A model generated the notes under the pieces. It saw nothing but the letters and a program-made list of their open reading frames with translations, had not been told where the DNA came from and searched no databases. Shown in pieces: positions 1 through 8,679 of a stretch of DNA of 64,000 bases (position 1 is the stretch's first letter; every line of letters begins with the position of its first letter). Source of the stretch: Streptomyces olivochromogenes (GTDB lineage: Bacteria; Actinomycetota; Actinomycetes; Streptomycetales; Streptomycetaceae). Location of the stretch: positions 17,144 to 81,143 of the forward strand of contig NZ_KQ948481.1 of the NCBI RefSeq assembly GCF_001514115.1, given 5' to 3'. The position numbers and the translations under genes are program-made.

Positions 1-198
1 GTGCTGCGCTGGCGCGAAGACCCGCTGCTGCGCCTGGAGTTCGCCCCCGCGGTGCTCTCCCGCACGCGGGCCGTGCGGCTGGCCCGCGAGCTGCGCGCCA
101 CGCTGGCCGCGCTGACGGCGGCGCCCCCGCACACCCCGGTCGACGACCTGCTGCCCGCCCCGGCCGGCGCGCGCGGCCTTGCCCTGCCGCTCCCCTAG
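1..198 (+). CDS. C-terminal end of a condensation-domain-like protein (partial)
   Basis: Reading frame open from the first base of the window to a TAG at 196-198, so the gene starts upstream of the window and the GTG at base 1 need not be its start. The 65 visible residues form an amphipathic helix rich in Leu, Arg and Ala followed by a Pro-rich tail. This resembles the last helix of NRPS condensation domains, which often ends with a short acidic-Leu motif such as the DDLLP seen here. A larger free-standing condensation-like protein lies at 57351-59564, so this could be a second amide- or ester-forming enzyme of the cluster. The assignment rests on a short tail and is tentative. Confidence 0.4.
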   Translation: MLRWREDPLLRLEFAPAVLSRTRAVRLARELRATLAALTAAPPHTPVDDLLPAPAGARGLALPLP

Positions 199-224
199 GG
201 GGTGTCCGTACGGCGGCGGGGGCG

Positions 225-265
225 TCCGGTGCGCGCGTGCCGGGGGAATGCACGCGCGCACCGGA
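225..265. terminator. Hairpin terminator downstream of the partial condensation gene
   Basis: Perfect 16-bp inverted repeat (225-240 pairs with 250-265) with a 9-nt loop, starting 27 bp after the stop codon at 198. It has no T-tract, as is usual in Streptomyces. Confidence 0.6.
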
Positions 266-379
266 GCCGGTGCCCGGGCGGCCGGCGGGCCGGCGCCCGG
301 GGGGCGGGGTGCGTATCCCTCCGGGGGTTGGGCGGGACACGCACCCGAGGCGGACTCGGCCGGGCGGACCAGGGCCCCG

Positions 380-419
380 GGGAGGGGATGGCTCCCGGGA
401 GCGGGAGCCATCCCCTCCC
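380..419. terminator. Second hairpin terminator between convergent genes
   Basis: Perfect 18-bp inverted repeat (380-397 with 402-419) with a GGAG loop. It lies between the plus-strand gene ending at 198 and the minus-strand glycosyltransferase ending at 798, so it may act in both directions. Confidence 0.6.
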
Positions 420-611
420 GGCGTGCGGGAGTCGGTCCTGCGGCGGAGCGGGAGTCACTCCTTCTACGGACGGGCCCCCCGGGGGTGGCAGTGAGCGCCC
501 CGGAGGCGGGGCCAGGAGCCCCGGGCACCTTGCCCCCACCCCCGGGAGCCCGGCCCGCGGTCCCGGGCCGGGGGGGGCCGAGCCCCGCCCTGGGGACGGG
601 AACCAGGCCCC

Positions 612-760
612 CGCAGGCCGGGACCAGCCACACCGGACCGGGGATCCGGCACCTGGCACCCGCGGCCGGACACCCGCAGACCGGGGCCAGGCACACCGGG
701 CCGGACATCTGGCACCCGGCACCCGCGGCCGGACACCCGCAGGCCGGGACCGGGCACTCG
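612..760. repeat. 63-bp tandem repeat in the 199-797 non-coding gap
   Basis: A 63-bp unit starts at 612, 675 and 738: two full copies and a partial third, with a few substitutions. The repeat lies in a 600-bp gap with only the two hairpins above and no credible gene. The unit length is a multiple of three, so all frames stay open through it, but codon use and composition do not look coding. Confidence 0.7.
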
Positions 761-797
761 CGGGCCGGGGGGCAGGTGCCCGGGGGCGTGGCTGCTG

Positions 798-1982
798 TCA
801 GGTCGTGAACTGCGGGAGGCGGGTGGCGGTTTCGGTGGGGGCGGGCATGGAGGCGATCTCGGTGGCGACCTTGCGGGCCGCGTCGCGGTAGGTCTCGTCG
901 CCCAGGATGCGGCGGGCCTGTGCGGTGACCGCGCCGGCCGACAGGTCGGCGGCGTGGACCACCTCGCCCGCGCCCGCGTCGCGTACGGCGGCGGCGTTGG
1001 CGGGTCCGTCGGCGCCCTGCGGGAGGATCAGCTGGGGCAGTCCGGCCGCGAGCGCGGCCAGGGTGGTGCCGGCGCCGCCGTGCTGGACGACCAGTGCCGC
1101 CCGCTTCAGTGCCTCGGGCTGGGCCACCCACGCGGCCGCCACCACCCGCTCGGGCAGTTCGCCCAGGTCGGCGACGTCCACCACCGGGCCGGTGGCCACC
1201 AGGACCGGCACCTCGAGCGGCAGCAGCCCCTCGATGACCGTGCGCAGGACGTCCACCGAGCCCAGTGCGGTGCCCAGGGTCAGGTAGACGAAGGGGCCGT
1301 CCGCGCCGCGGATGGCCGCGGGCAGTTCGCCCGGCTCGCCGTAGGCGACGGGGCGCTGCTCGACGCGGGGCAGCGGGGCGGCCAGGAAGCCGCGGTCCTG
1401 CAGGGAGGGCGGGCAGATGTCGATGTAGGTGCGGGCCAGGGCCAGCAGCTGGCCGCCGGGCACGCGCACGCCCAGGTCGGCGGCGGTGGCCAGCAGTTCC
1501 TCCTGGATGCGGGCCTCCTCGGGGCCCATCGCCATCACGCCCACGCCGTGCGCGACGGCGGGCACGCCCGCCAGGTGCGCGGCGAAGGCGGCGCCGGGGT
1601 TGAGCGCCTCGTAGACGACGAGGTCGAAGCTCCCGCCGGCCAGGACGGGGGCGAGGTCGGCGGCCACCCAGCGGGGCAGCACCGAGCCGAACACCTTCAC
1701 ATGCAGGTCGGCCAGCACCTCGGGCGGCACGTCCTGGGCTCCCAGGTCGCCGTCGCCCTCGCCGTGTTCGAGGCAGGCACTGCCGCGTACTGCTTCCATG
1801 AACGCCTCGGGGACCGAGCGGCCCGCCGCCACCGGCTCGAGGCCGGCCGCCCGCAGGGCCGGGTGCAGCTGCTCGCCGGTGGCGAAAGCGACCTCGTGGC
1901 CCGCGGCGCGCGCGGCCTTCGCCAAGGGAAGCAGGGGATACACGTGCCCGAAGTTGCCCGCGCTGGCAAAGAGGATTCTCAT
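798..1982 (-). CDS. Glycosyltransferase, GT-B fold, family 1
   Basis: Transfers the activated deoxysugar to the aglycone in the cytoplasm (family knowledge). The 394-residue protein starts with the GT-B N-terminal strand and GNFGHVYP loop (residues about 3-16) that opens antibiotic glycosyltransferases. In the C-terminal half it has the nucleotide-sugar signature HGGAGTT followed by a GLPQLILPQGADG segment (about residues 310-345). I start it at the ATG at 1982 because the family begins at this MRILFAS strand; upstream in-frame codons read as leader. It is divergent from the 2,3-dehydratase gene at 2177, with a 194-bp shared promoter region between them. The sugar genes that follow suggest that it uses a dTDP-2,6-dideoxyhexose. 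The acceptor cannot be read from sequence. Confidence 0.9.
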   Translation of the reverse strand: MRILFASAGNFGHVYPLLPLAKAARAAGHEVAFATGEQLHPALRAAGLEPVAAGRSVPEAFMEAVRGSACLEHGEGDGDLGAQDVPPEVLADLHVKVFGSVLPRWVAADLAPVLAGGSFDLVVYEALNPGAAFAAHLAGVPAVAHGVGVMAMGPEEARIQEELLATAADLGVRVPGGQLLALARTYIDICPPSLQDRGFLAAPLPRVEQRPVAYGEPGELPAAIRGADGPFVYLTLGTALGSVDVLRTVIEGLLPLEVPVLVATGPVVDVADLGELPERVVAAAWVAQPEALKRAALVVQHGGAGTTLAALAAGLPQLILPQGADGPANAAAVRDAGAGEVVHAADLSAGAVTAQARRILGDETYRDAARKVATEIASMPAPTETATRLPQFTT

Positions 1983-2176
1983 ACCGCACCACGGTAGGGA
2001 CGCCCCCACCCTTTGTCTAGCAGTGACAGGAGAAGTAGCAGCGGCAGGTGCGGGGGTTCGAGCGGGCGTGCGGGGCGTTTCGAGGCGCTCTCCAGTCACG
2101 GCCGATCGCCCTGGCGGATCGTCGTGGCGGCGGCCTGGCCCCGGGCGCGCGGCACACGGCGAAGGAGTCACGACTG

Positions 2177-3577
2177 ATGACCATCACCCAGGCGGTGCCC
2201 CCGGGCGCCCTCACCCGGCTGGGGCGGCGCTTCACGCTGTCGGCCCAGACCCTGGACAGCCCGGTGACGCCCAATCCGGTCTTCCGCGAATGGTTCGCCG
2301 AACAGCGCCGCACCAACCGCTACGAGGTGCGGCGCATCCCCTTCCGCGACCTGGTCGGCTGGCGCTTTGCGGACTCCACCGGCAACCTCGTGCACGACAG
2401 CGGCCGGTTCTTCTCCGTGGAGGGCCTGCAGGTGCGCGCCGAGTGGGAGGGGCACGCCGCGTCCTGGTCGCAGCCGATCATCAACCAGCCCGAGATCGGC
2501 ATCCTGGGCATCGTCGTCAAGGAGTTCGACGGCGTCCTGCACTGCCTGATGCAGGCCAAGATGGAACCCGGCAACCTCGAGACCGTGCAGCTGTCCCCCA
2601 CCGTGCAGGCCACCCGCAGCAACTACACCGGGGTGCACAAGGGCGCCCGGGTGAACTACATCGAGTACTTCGCCCCGCCGCGGACCGCCTCCCGGGTGCT
2701 GTTCGACTCCCTGCAGTCCGAACAGGGCTCCTGGTTCCTGCGCAAACGCAACCGGAACATGGTGGTCGAGGCCCTCGGCCCCGTCCCCGCCCACGAGGAC
2801 TTCGTCTGGCTGACCCTCGGCCAGATCCACCAGCTGCTGCGCGAGTCGAACGTGGTCAACATGGACGCCCGCACCGTGCTGTCGCTGATCCCCTCGTACG
2901 CCGACGAAGGACCCCCGCTGCACAGCATGGAGCACCTCCTCAACCGGCTCACCGAGATCAAGGCCCACCGCGAGCTCGTGCAGACCAGCATGCCGCTGGC
3001 CGCCGTGCAGAACTGGCGGCGCACCGAGGACGCCATCGCCCACGACAGCGGCCACCACTTCACCGTCATCGCCGCGTCCGTGGCCGCCGCCAACCGCGAG
3101 GTCACCCGCTGGACCCAGCCCCTGCTCGCGCCGGCCGAACAGGGCCTGTCGGCGTTCCTGGTACGCCGCATCGGCGGCGTGCCGCACCTGCTCGCCCACG
3201 CCCGCTCCGAGGCCGGCGTCCTGGACGTGGCCGAACTCGGCCCCACCGTGCAGTGCCAGCCCGGCCGCGCCCTGACCCTGCCGCCGACCCGCCGGCCCCG
3301 CTACCTCGACCTCGTCCTGCGCGCCGCTCCCGGCACACTGCTGTACGACACCGTGCAGTCCGAGGAGGGCGGCCGCTTCCACCACGCCGGCAACCGCTAC
3401 GTCCTGATGGAAGTGGGCGGCGAGTTCCCCGTCGACGTGCCCGGGGACTTCCTGTGGGTGACCGTCGGCCAGCTGTCCGCCCTGCTGCGGCACAGCAACT
3501 ACCTCAACATCGAGGCCCGGACCCTGCTGAGCGGACTGCGCGCGGCCTGGGCCCGCGGCGGGGCGTACGCCCGGTGA
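2177..3577 (+). CDS. NDP-hexose 2,3-dehydratase
   Basis: Removes the C-2 hydroxyl of dTDP-4-keto-6-deoxyglucose, giving a 3,4-diketo intermediate that a 3-ketoreductase then reduces (TylX3/OleV/EvaA family). The 466 residues show the internal duplication of this family. An HDSG..F motif followed by a W(S/T)QP segment occurs at roughly residues 65-90 and again near 285-315, and each is followed by a conserved ELGPTVQ or QLSPTVQ block. ATG at 2177 is preceded by GAAGGAG nine bases upstream, so this start is secure. Its TGA overlaps the GTG of the ketoreductase gene (GTGA at 3574-3577), so the two steps are translationally coupled. Confidence 0.93.
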   Translation: MTITQAVPPGALTRLGRRFTLSAQTLDSPVTPNPVFREWFAEQRRTNRYEVRRIPFRDLVGWRFADSTGNLVHDSGRFFSVEGLQVRAEWEGHAASWSQPIINQPEIGILGIVVKEFDGVLHCLMQAKMEPGNLETVQLSPTVQATRSNYTGVHKGARVNYIEYFAPPRTASRVLFDSLQSEQGSWFLRKRNRNMVVEALGPVPAHEDFVWLTLGQIHQLLRESNVVNMDARTVLSLIPSYADEGPPLHSMEHLLNRLTEIKAHRELVQTSMPLAAVQNWRRTEDAIAHDSGHHFTVIAASVAAANREVTRWTQPLLAPAEQGLSAFLVRRIGGVPHLLAHARSEAGVLDVAELGPTVQCQPGRALTLPPTRRPRYLDLVLRAAPGTLLYDTVQSEEGGRFHHAGNRYVLMEVGGEFPVDVPGDFLWVTVGQLSALLRHSNYLNIEARTLLSGLRAAWARGGAYAR

Positions 3578-4572
3578 ACGGGCCCGTGCGCACACAACGA
3601 GCGGGCGTCCTGCGGATCGGGGTGCTGGGCTGCGCGGACATCGCCGAGCGGCGCATGCTGCCCTCGATGGCCCGCCAGCCGCTCGTCGAGGTGACCGCGA
3701 TCGCCAGCCGCAGCCTCGCGAAGGCGCGGGCGTTCACCGGCCGGTTCGGCGGCACGCCGGTGGCTGGCTACGCCGGGCTGCTGGAGCGCGACGACGTGGA
3801 CGCCGTCTACCTGCCGCTGCCGCCCGAACTGCACGTGGAGTGGACCCTGCGGGCCCTTGAGGCCGGCAAGCACGTGCTGTGCGAGAAGCCGTTCGCCGCC
3901 CGCCTCGCGGACGCGGACAAGGCGGTGTCCCTCGCCCGCGAGCGCGGCCTGCTGCTGATGGAGAGCTTCATGTTCCTCCACCACTCCCAGCACGCCCGCG
4001 TCCGGCAGCTGCTCGACGACGGGCTGATCGGCGAACTGCGCCTGTTCGGCTCCGAGTTCGGCATCCCGCTGCGCCGCGATGCCGCCGGCACCCTGCGGCG
4101 GGCCAGCACCCTGCCCGAGGTCGCCGCCTACCCGCTGCGCGCCGCCCAGCTCTTCCTCGGCCCGCACCTGCGGGTGGCCGGCGCACACGTGAGCCCCGCC
4201 ACCGCGCACGGGCCGGCGCCCGCCGGCGGCGCCCTGCTGACCGCCGCCTCCGGGGCCACCGCCCAGCTCGCCTACGGCGTCGAACACGCCTACCGCAGCG
4301 GCTACGACCTGTGGGGCAGCCAGGGACGGCTGCGCCTGGAACGCGCCTTCAGCACCCCCGACGAGCACGTCCCCGTCCTGCACGTCGAACAGGGCGGCGC
4401 CGTCCGCGAGATCCGCCTCGCCCCGGACACCCACTTCACCCACATCGCCGGCGTCTTCGCCCGGGCCATCCTGGACCGCGAGGACTTCACCCCGCACACC
4501 GAGGCCCTCCTCGCCCACGCCCGGCTCACCGACGCCGTCGAACAGGCCGCGGCCCGCCCCGGCCCCCTATAG
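3574..4572 (+). CDS. NDP-hexose 3-ketoreductase (Gfo/Idh/MocA family)
   Basis: Reduces the 3-keto group left by the 2,3-dehydratase, completing 2-deoxygenation. The 332 residues open with a Rossmann motif GVLGCADIA (about 15-25), then the Gfo/Idh CEKPFA signature with its catalytic-type lysine (near residue 104) and a C-terminal beta-sheet domain. Length and order match OleW/LanT-type enzymes. The GTG start overlaps the stop of the preceding dehydratase by 4 bp, and the pair forms a two-gene operon ending at the hairpin at 4598-4636. Whether the product is C-3 axial or equatorial cannot be told. Confidence 0.9.
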   Translation: MNGPVRTQRAGVLRIGVLGCADIAERRMLPSMARQPLVEVTAIASRSLAKARAFTGRFGGTPVAGYAGLLERDDVDAVYLPLPPELHVEWTLRALEAGKHVLCEKPFAARLADADKAVSLARERGLLLMESFMFLHHSQHARVRQLLDDGLIGELRLFGSEFGIPLRRDAAGTLRRASTLPEVAAYPLRAAQLFLGPHLRVAGAHVSPATAHGPAPAGGALLTAASGATAQLAYGVEHAYRSGYDLWGSQGRLRLERAFSTPDEHVPVLHVEQGGAVREIRLAPDTHFTHIAGVFARAILDREDFTPHTEALLAHARLTDAVEQAAARPGPL

Positions 4573-4597
4573 ACGGCACGCGGACGGGCTCACGCAC

Positions 4598-4636
4598 GGG
4601 CGGCCCGGCGCGCACACGGTGCGCGCCGGGCCGCCC
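4598..4636. terminator. Bidirectional terminator hairpin
   Basis: Perfect 18-bp inverted repeat (4598-4615 with 4619-4636) with a 3-nt loop. It is placed exactly between the convergent ends of the ketoreductase gene (4572) and the SnoaL-like gene (4655). Confidence 0.8.
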
Positions 4637-4654
4637 GCCTGCGCCCGCCTGCGG

Positions 4655-5077
4655 CTACCGGCCGTCCTGGCCGGCGTGGATGTCGACGCCGAGCTGGCGG
4701 AACAGCCCCGCCATGTCCAGCTGGTCCCAGTGCTCGGCCAGCAGCCCGTCCTCGACCCGCCAGAAGTCGATCGACTGGAAGTTCAGCGGCCGCCCGGTGG
4801 CCTCGACGCCGAAGAACGTGCCCTGGTGGGTGCCCGAGTACTCGAAACGGCCGGCGATGCGGTCCCCCTCCACGACCAGGTCGTGGGTGACGACCTTGAC
4901 ATCGGGGAACGCGGCGAAGATCTGCTCCCAGAACGCCGTGTTCGCCTCGATGCCGTCCTCCACGACCGGGTTGTGGTCGATGTGCCCGGGCGCGGTGTGC
5001 TCGCTCATGGTGCTCACGTCATGAGCGTTGATCATGTCGACGAAGCGCTGGACGAGTTCACGGTGGTTGTCTGCCAT
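4655..5077 (-). CDS. SnoaL-like / NTF2-fold protein
   Basis: A 140-residue protein of the SnoaL-like cyclase/ester-cyclase family. It has an N-terminal helix with RFVDMINAHD, a HIDHNP segment, an FPDVKV strand and a C-terminal IDFWRVEDGLLAEHWDQLD segment typical of NTF2-fold enzymes that bind small hydrophobic polyketide-like substrates. This family includes polyketide cyclases, hydroxylases and isomerases; which of these applies is not visible. It is divergent from rmlA (5244) across 166 bp and convergent with the ketoreductase. It is one of three such proteins in the window (others at 14901 and 25938). Confidence 0.8.
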   Translation of the reverse strand: MADNHRELVQRFVDMINAHDVSTMSEHTAPGHIDHNPVVEDGIEANTAFWEQIFAAFPDVKVVTHDLVVEGDRIAGRFEYSGTHQGTFFGVEATGRPLNFQSIDFWRVEDGLLAEHWDQLDMAGLFRQLGVDIHAGQDGR

Positions 5078-5243
5078 GCCTCAAGCCTTCCTGGGCTCGC
5101 GTCACCGAAGCGGGCAGGCGCAGCCGCCCGCCCCGCCGTGTCACCCGAGGATCCCCACCGCCTCTCGAGCCGCCCTGGAGGGGGCCTGTGGGCGCGTCCC
5201 ATCCCCCATCCCGGCTCAAGTGCCCGCTCCTAGCCTCACCTTC

Positions 5244-6311
5244 ATGAAGGCTCTCGTACTCTCCGGCGGGGCCGGAACCCGCCTGCGCCCCCTCACCCAC
5301 ACATCCGCCAAGCAGCTGGTGCCCGTGGCCAACAAGCCGGTGCTCTTCTACGGCCTGGAAGCGATCGCGGACGCGGGCATCACCGAGGTCGGGATCGTCG
5401 TCGGGGACACCGCCGACGAGATCATGCAAGCCGTCGGCGACGGCTCCAAGTTCGGCCTCACCGTCACCTACATCCCCCAGGACGCGCCGCTGGGCCTGGC
5501 CCACGCCGTCATCATCGCCCGCGACTTCCTCGCCGACGACGACTTCGTCATGTACCTGGGCGACAACTTCATCGTGGGCGGCATCTCCTCCCTCGTCGAC
5601 GCCTTCCGCGTACAGCGGCCCGCCGCCCAGATCCTGCTCACCCAGGTCTCCGACCCGCGCCAGTTCGGGGTCGCCGAATTCGGCGCGGACGGACGGGTCA
5701 CAGGGCTGGAGGAGAAGCCCAAGGCCCCCAAGAGCGACCTCGCGCTGGTCGGCGTCTACCTGTTCACCCCGGCCGTGCACGAGGCCGTCCGCGCCATCAA
5801 GCCCTCCTGGCGCGGCGAGCTGGAGATCACCCACGCCCTGCAGTGGCTCATCGACCAGCGGTGCGACGTGCGTTCCACGACGATCTCCGGCTACTGGAAG
5901 GACACCGGGAACGTCGGCGACATGCTGGAGGTCAACCGCTCCGTCCTGGAGCACACCGAGCCGCGCATCGAGGGCGACGTCGACGACACCAGCGAGATCA
6001 TCGGGCGGGTGCAGATCGACGAGGGCGCCCGGGTGAGCGGCTCGCGCATCGTGGGCCCGGCCGTCATCGGCACCGGCAGCGTGATCGCCGACTCCTACGT
6101 CGGCCCGTTCACCTCCATCTCCCACGACTGCCGCATCACCGACAGCGAGATCGAGTTCTCCATCGTCCTGGACGGCTCCTCGGTACGCGGCGCCCGCCGC
6201 GTGGAGGCCTCGATCATCGGACGCAACGTGGAGGTGACCCCCGCACCCCGGGTCCCCGCCGCCCACCGGCTCATCCTCGGCGACCACAGCAAGGTGCAGA
6301 TATCGTCTTGA
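5244..6311 (+). CDS. rmlA: Glucose-1-phosphate thymidylyltransferase, long form
   Basis: Makes dTDP-glucose from dTTP and glucose-1-phosphate, the entry step to the deoxysugar. The 355 residues begin with the nucleotidyltransferase signature GGAGTRLRPLT (residues 8-18). They contain the conserved EEKP and GYWKDTG motifs and continue into a C-terminal left-handed beta-helix, as in StrD-type enzymes. No Shine-Dalgarno is seen before the ATG, and a TAGCCT hexamer ends only 7 bp upstream, so the mRNA may be leaderless (inference). Its last bases are unusual: the TGA at 6309-6311 lies inside the end of a TnpB element. Without the element the reading frame would end in the same Ser followed by TGA overlapping the rmlB ATG. 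Confidence 0.95.
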   Translation: MKALVLSGGAGTRLRPLTHTSAKQLVPVANKPVLFYGLEAIADAGITEVGIVVGDTADEIMQAVGDGSKFGLTVTYIPQDAPLGLAHAVIIARDFLADDDFVMYLGDNFIVGGISSLVDAFRVQRPAAQILLTQVSDPRQFGVAEFGADGRVTGLEEKPKAPKSDLALVGVYLFTPAVHEAVRAIKPSWRGELEITHALQWLIDQRCDVRSTTISGYWKDTGNVGDMLEVNRSVLEHTEPRIEGDVDDTSEIIGRVQIDEGARVSGSRIVGPAVIGTGSVIADSYVGPFTSISHDCRITDSEIEFSIVLDGSSVRGARRVEASIIGRNVEVTPAPRVPAAHRLILGDHSKVQISS

Positions 6312-6450
6312 CTTCTCCCTCTCGTGAACGAGGGGATCCTCACGGCTCGCGCCGTGAGGGTTCGTGCCTCGTCGCCGACTGCCCGCCCGGAGTTCTCCGT
6401 TGAGGTCTTACACCAGCTCCACACGCGGACACTGCCAGCCCGGCAGCCAG
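6292..6450 (-). ncRNA. Predicted omega (guide) RNA of TnpB copy 1
   Basis: In TnpB systems the 3' end of tnpB plus the right end form the scaffold, and the flank just after the element is the guide. Here the scaffold would end at 6308 and the guide would be about 16 nt of the rmlA 3' end (6307 down to 6292). Extent is estimated from family knowledge, not from a visible promoter. Confidence 0.4.
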
Positions 6451-7686
6451 AAGGTTCTTCGCCGCGTTCACGTCCCGGTCGTGGGTCGTTGCGCAGTCAC
6501 ACGTCCAGGTACGGACGCTGAGCGGCATCTTCTCCTGCAAGGTGCCGCAGTGGGAGCACAGCTTGGACGAGGGGAAGAAGCGGTCCACCGCGATCATTTC
6601 CCGCCCGTACCAGGCGGCCTTGTACTCCAGAAGGCCCCGGAACTGCGCCCATGCCGCGTCGCTGATGGCACGGGCCAGGATCCGGTTTTTGACCATGTTG
6701 CGCACGGTCAAGTCCTCGATCACGATCGTTTGGTTTTCACGGACGAGCCGAGTGGTCAGCTTGTGCAGCATGTCGCGGCGCCGGTCGGCGATCCGCGCGT
6801 GGATCTTTGCGACCTTGAGCCGGGCCTTCCTGCGGTTGGCGCCCTCACCCCTGGCCTTGCGGGCAAGGTTGCGCTGGGCCTTGGCGAGGCGGGTGCGGTC
6901 CCGGCGCTCGTGCCGGGGGTTGGCGATCTTCTCCCCGGTCGAGAGGGTCAGCAGGTGGTCCAGGCCGACATCGACACCGACGGCCTGACCGGTGGCCGGG
7001 AGCGGCCGCACGGACGGGTCCTCGCACAGCAGGGAGACGAACCAGCGGCCCGCCGCGTCCTGCGAGACGGTCACGGTGGAAGGGGCCATGCCCTCGGGCA
7101 GCGGTCTCGACCACACGACGGCCAGCGGTTCGGTCATCTTCGCCAGTGTCAGTTTCCCGTCGCGGAAGCGGAACGCACTGCTGGTGTACTCGGCCGACTT
7201 GCGGGACTTCTTACGGGACTTGAAGCGCGGATACTTCACCCGCCTGGCGAAGAAGTTAGTGAAGGCGGCCTGCAAGTGCCGCAGCGTCTGCTGAAGCGGC
7301 ACCGACGACACGTCGTTGAGGTAGGCCAGTTCCCCGGTCTTCTTCCACGCCGTCAGCATCGCCGAGGTCTGGTTGTAGTTGACCCGCTCCTGCCGCGCCC
7401 ATGCCTCGGTACGGGCGGCGAGTGCCAGGTTGTAGACCTTCCGCACGCACCCGAACGTGCGCGACAGTTCGGCCGCCTGCGCATGGGTCGGGTGGAAGCG
7501 GTACTTGAACGCCCGCTTCACGTGGTTCGTGGTCACGCTCACAAACTAGTACGGCTATCCGTAAAGGCCACCTGCGGGTCAGGGCACTGCGATCCGTCCC
7601 GGCGGCGAATCACAGCCCCTCGCCCGGCTCCGCAGGAGTCCGTTTCCTCTCCGCCCTGAAGAGCGGAGTATCCACGGAGGGATCAG
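6308..7686 (-). mobile_element. TnpB element, copy 1 (TTCA-loop group), between rmlA and rmlB
   Basis: A 1379-bp IS200/IS605-type element without a transposase gene. In its own orientation it follows TCAT (complement of the rmlB ATGA at 7687-7690), starts with a hairpin-bearing left end and finishes with a TTCA-loop hairpin and TCAA (complement at 6308-6311). The left end also has a second hairpin with GACGAT/ATCGTC arms. Read outward, the left end carries GGAGG (7676-7680) six bases before the rmlB ATG. Ends and gene match copies at 17572, 22212, 34773 and 52895. TnpA must come from elsewhere if the element still moves. Confidence 0.85.
6340..7542 (-). CDS. tnpB: RNA-guided endonuclease TnpB, copy 1
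   Basis: A 400-residue TnpB (IS605 OrfB) protein. RuvC-like catalytic positions are visible: Asp191 in GVDVGLDHL, Glu276 in VIEDLTV and the DRDVNAA motif at 355-361. A zinc-finger pair Cys329/Cys332 is followed by a shortened CDC pair (348/350) instead of the usual CxxC. The N-terminal HVKRAFKYRFHPT stretch and the basic KSRKKSRKS segment are the nucleic-acid-binding region. Known relatives use an omega RNA to cut DNA next to the element's target motif and so help retain the element. It is transcribed against rmlA and rmlB, and it is the most divergent of the three intact copies of this group. Confidence 0.93.
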   Translation of the reverse strand: MSVTTNHVKRAFKYRFHPTHAQAAELSRTFGCVRKVYNLALAARTEAWARQERVNYNQTSAMLTAWKKTGELAYLNDVSSVPLQQTLRHLQAAFTNFFARRVKYPRFKSRKKSRKSAEYTSSAFRFRDGKLTLAKMTEPLAVVWSRPLPEGMAPSTVTVSQDAAGRWFVSLLCEDPSVRPLPATGQAVGVDVGLDHLLTLSTGEKIANPRHERRDRTRLAKAQRNLARKARGEGANRRKARLKVAKIHARIADRRRDMLHKLTTRLVRENQTIVIEDLTVRNMVKNRILARAISDAAWAQFRGLLEYKAAWYGREMIAVDRFFPSSKLCSHCGTLQEKMPLSVRTWTCDCATTHDRDVNAAKNLLAAGLAVSACGAGVRPQRRTPGGQSATRHEPSRREP

Positions 7687-8679
7687 ATGACCACCACACG
7701 CATCCTCGTCACCGGCGGAGCGGGGTTCATCGGCTCGCACTACGTACGCACCCTGCTCGGCCCGGCAGGCCCCGGCGGCGTCGAAATCACCGTCCTGGAC
7801 AAACTCACCTACGCCGGCAACCCCGCCAACCTCGACCCGGTCCGCGCCCACCCCGCCTTCCGCTTCGTGCACGGCGACATCTGCGACACCCGCCTCGTGG
7901 CCGAACTCGTCGCCGGCCACGAGCAGATCGTGCACTTCGCCGCGGAGTCCCACGTCGACCGTTCCATCCTCGGCGCCGCCGAGTTCATCACCACCAACGT
8001 GCTGGGCACCCAGACCCTGCTGGACGCCGCGCTGCGCCGGCCCGGCGGCCCGGCCCGCTTCCTGCACGTCTCCACCGACGAGGTCTACGGCTCCCTGGCC
8101 GAGGGCTCCTGGCCCGAGAGCGACCCGCTGCGCCCCAACTCCCCCTACGCCGCCTCCAAGGCCTCCTCCGACCTCGTCGCCCTCTCCTACCACCGCACCC
8201 ACGGCCTGGACGTCCGGGTGACCCGCTGCTCCAACAACTACGGCCACCACCACTTCCCCGAGAAGGTCATCCCCCTGTTCGTCACCAACCTCCTCGACGG
8301 ACACCGCGTCCCGCTGTACGGGCAGGGGCTCAACGTCCGGGACTGGCTGCACATCGACGACCACGTGCAGGGCCTGGAACTGGTGCGCACCGGCGGCCGG
8401 CCGGGCGAGGTGTACAACATCGGCGGCGGCACCGAGCTGAGCAACAAGGAACTGACCACCCTGCTGCTCGACCTCGCCGGGGCGACCTGGGACAGCGTCG
8501 AGCACGTGCCCGACCGGCTCGGCCACGACCTGCGCTACTCGGTGGACTGCACGAAGATCTCCCGCGAGCTCGGCTACCGCCCCCGCAAGGACTTCGCCCA
8601 GGGCCTGGCCGAGACCTTCGCCTGGTACCGCGACCACCGCGCCTGGTGGGAGCCCCTGAAGCACAAAGCCGCCCTTTGA
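7687..8679 (+). CDS. rmlB: dTDP-glucose 4,6-dehydratase
   Basis: Converts dTDP-glucose to dTDP-4-keto-6-deoxyglucose, the branch compound for the 2,3-dehydratase and 3,5-epimerase seen nearby. The 330 residues have the NAD-binding GGAGFIGSHYV (residues 9-19), the STDEVYG catalytic segment (near 131-137) and the YAASKA Tyr/Lys pair (near 154-159), all expected for this extended SDR. The ATG is directly abutted by TnpB copy 1, whose end supplies the Shine-Dalgarno sequence. The TGA at 8677-8679 falls inside the TCAA end of the next element. Removing that element would give the same Leu-stop ending. Confidence 0.96.
   Translation: MTTTRILVTGGAGFIGSHYVRTLLGPAGPGGVEITVLDKLTYAGNPANLDPVRAHPAFRFVHGDICDTRLVAELVAGHEQIVHFAAESHVDRSILGAAEFITTNVLGTQTLLDAALRRPGGPARFLHVSTDEVYGSLAEGSWPESDPLRPNSPYAASKASSDLVALSYHRTHGLDVRVTRCSNNYGHHHFPEKVIPLFVTNLLDGHRVPLYGQGLNVRDWLHIDDHVQGLELVRTGGRPGEVYNIGGGTELSNKELTTLLLDLAGATWDSVEHVPDRLGHDLRYSVDCTKISRELGYRPRKDFAQGLAETFAWYRDHRAWWEPLKHKAAL

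Noticed and set aside
179..808. Open frames of about 200 codons in the 199-797 gap
   Set aside because: Gly/Pro/Arg-rich composition, overlap with two hairpins and a tandem repeat, no family features.
2168..3595. Long minus-strand frame opposite the 2,3-dehydratase
   Set aside because: Mirror frame of a GC-rich gene, with Gly/Val/Ala/Gln-rich sequence and no motifs.
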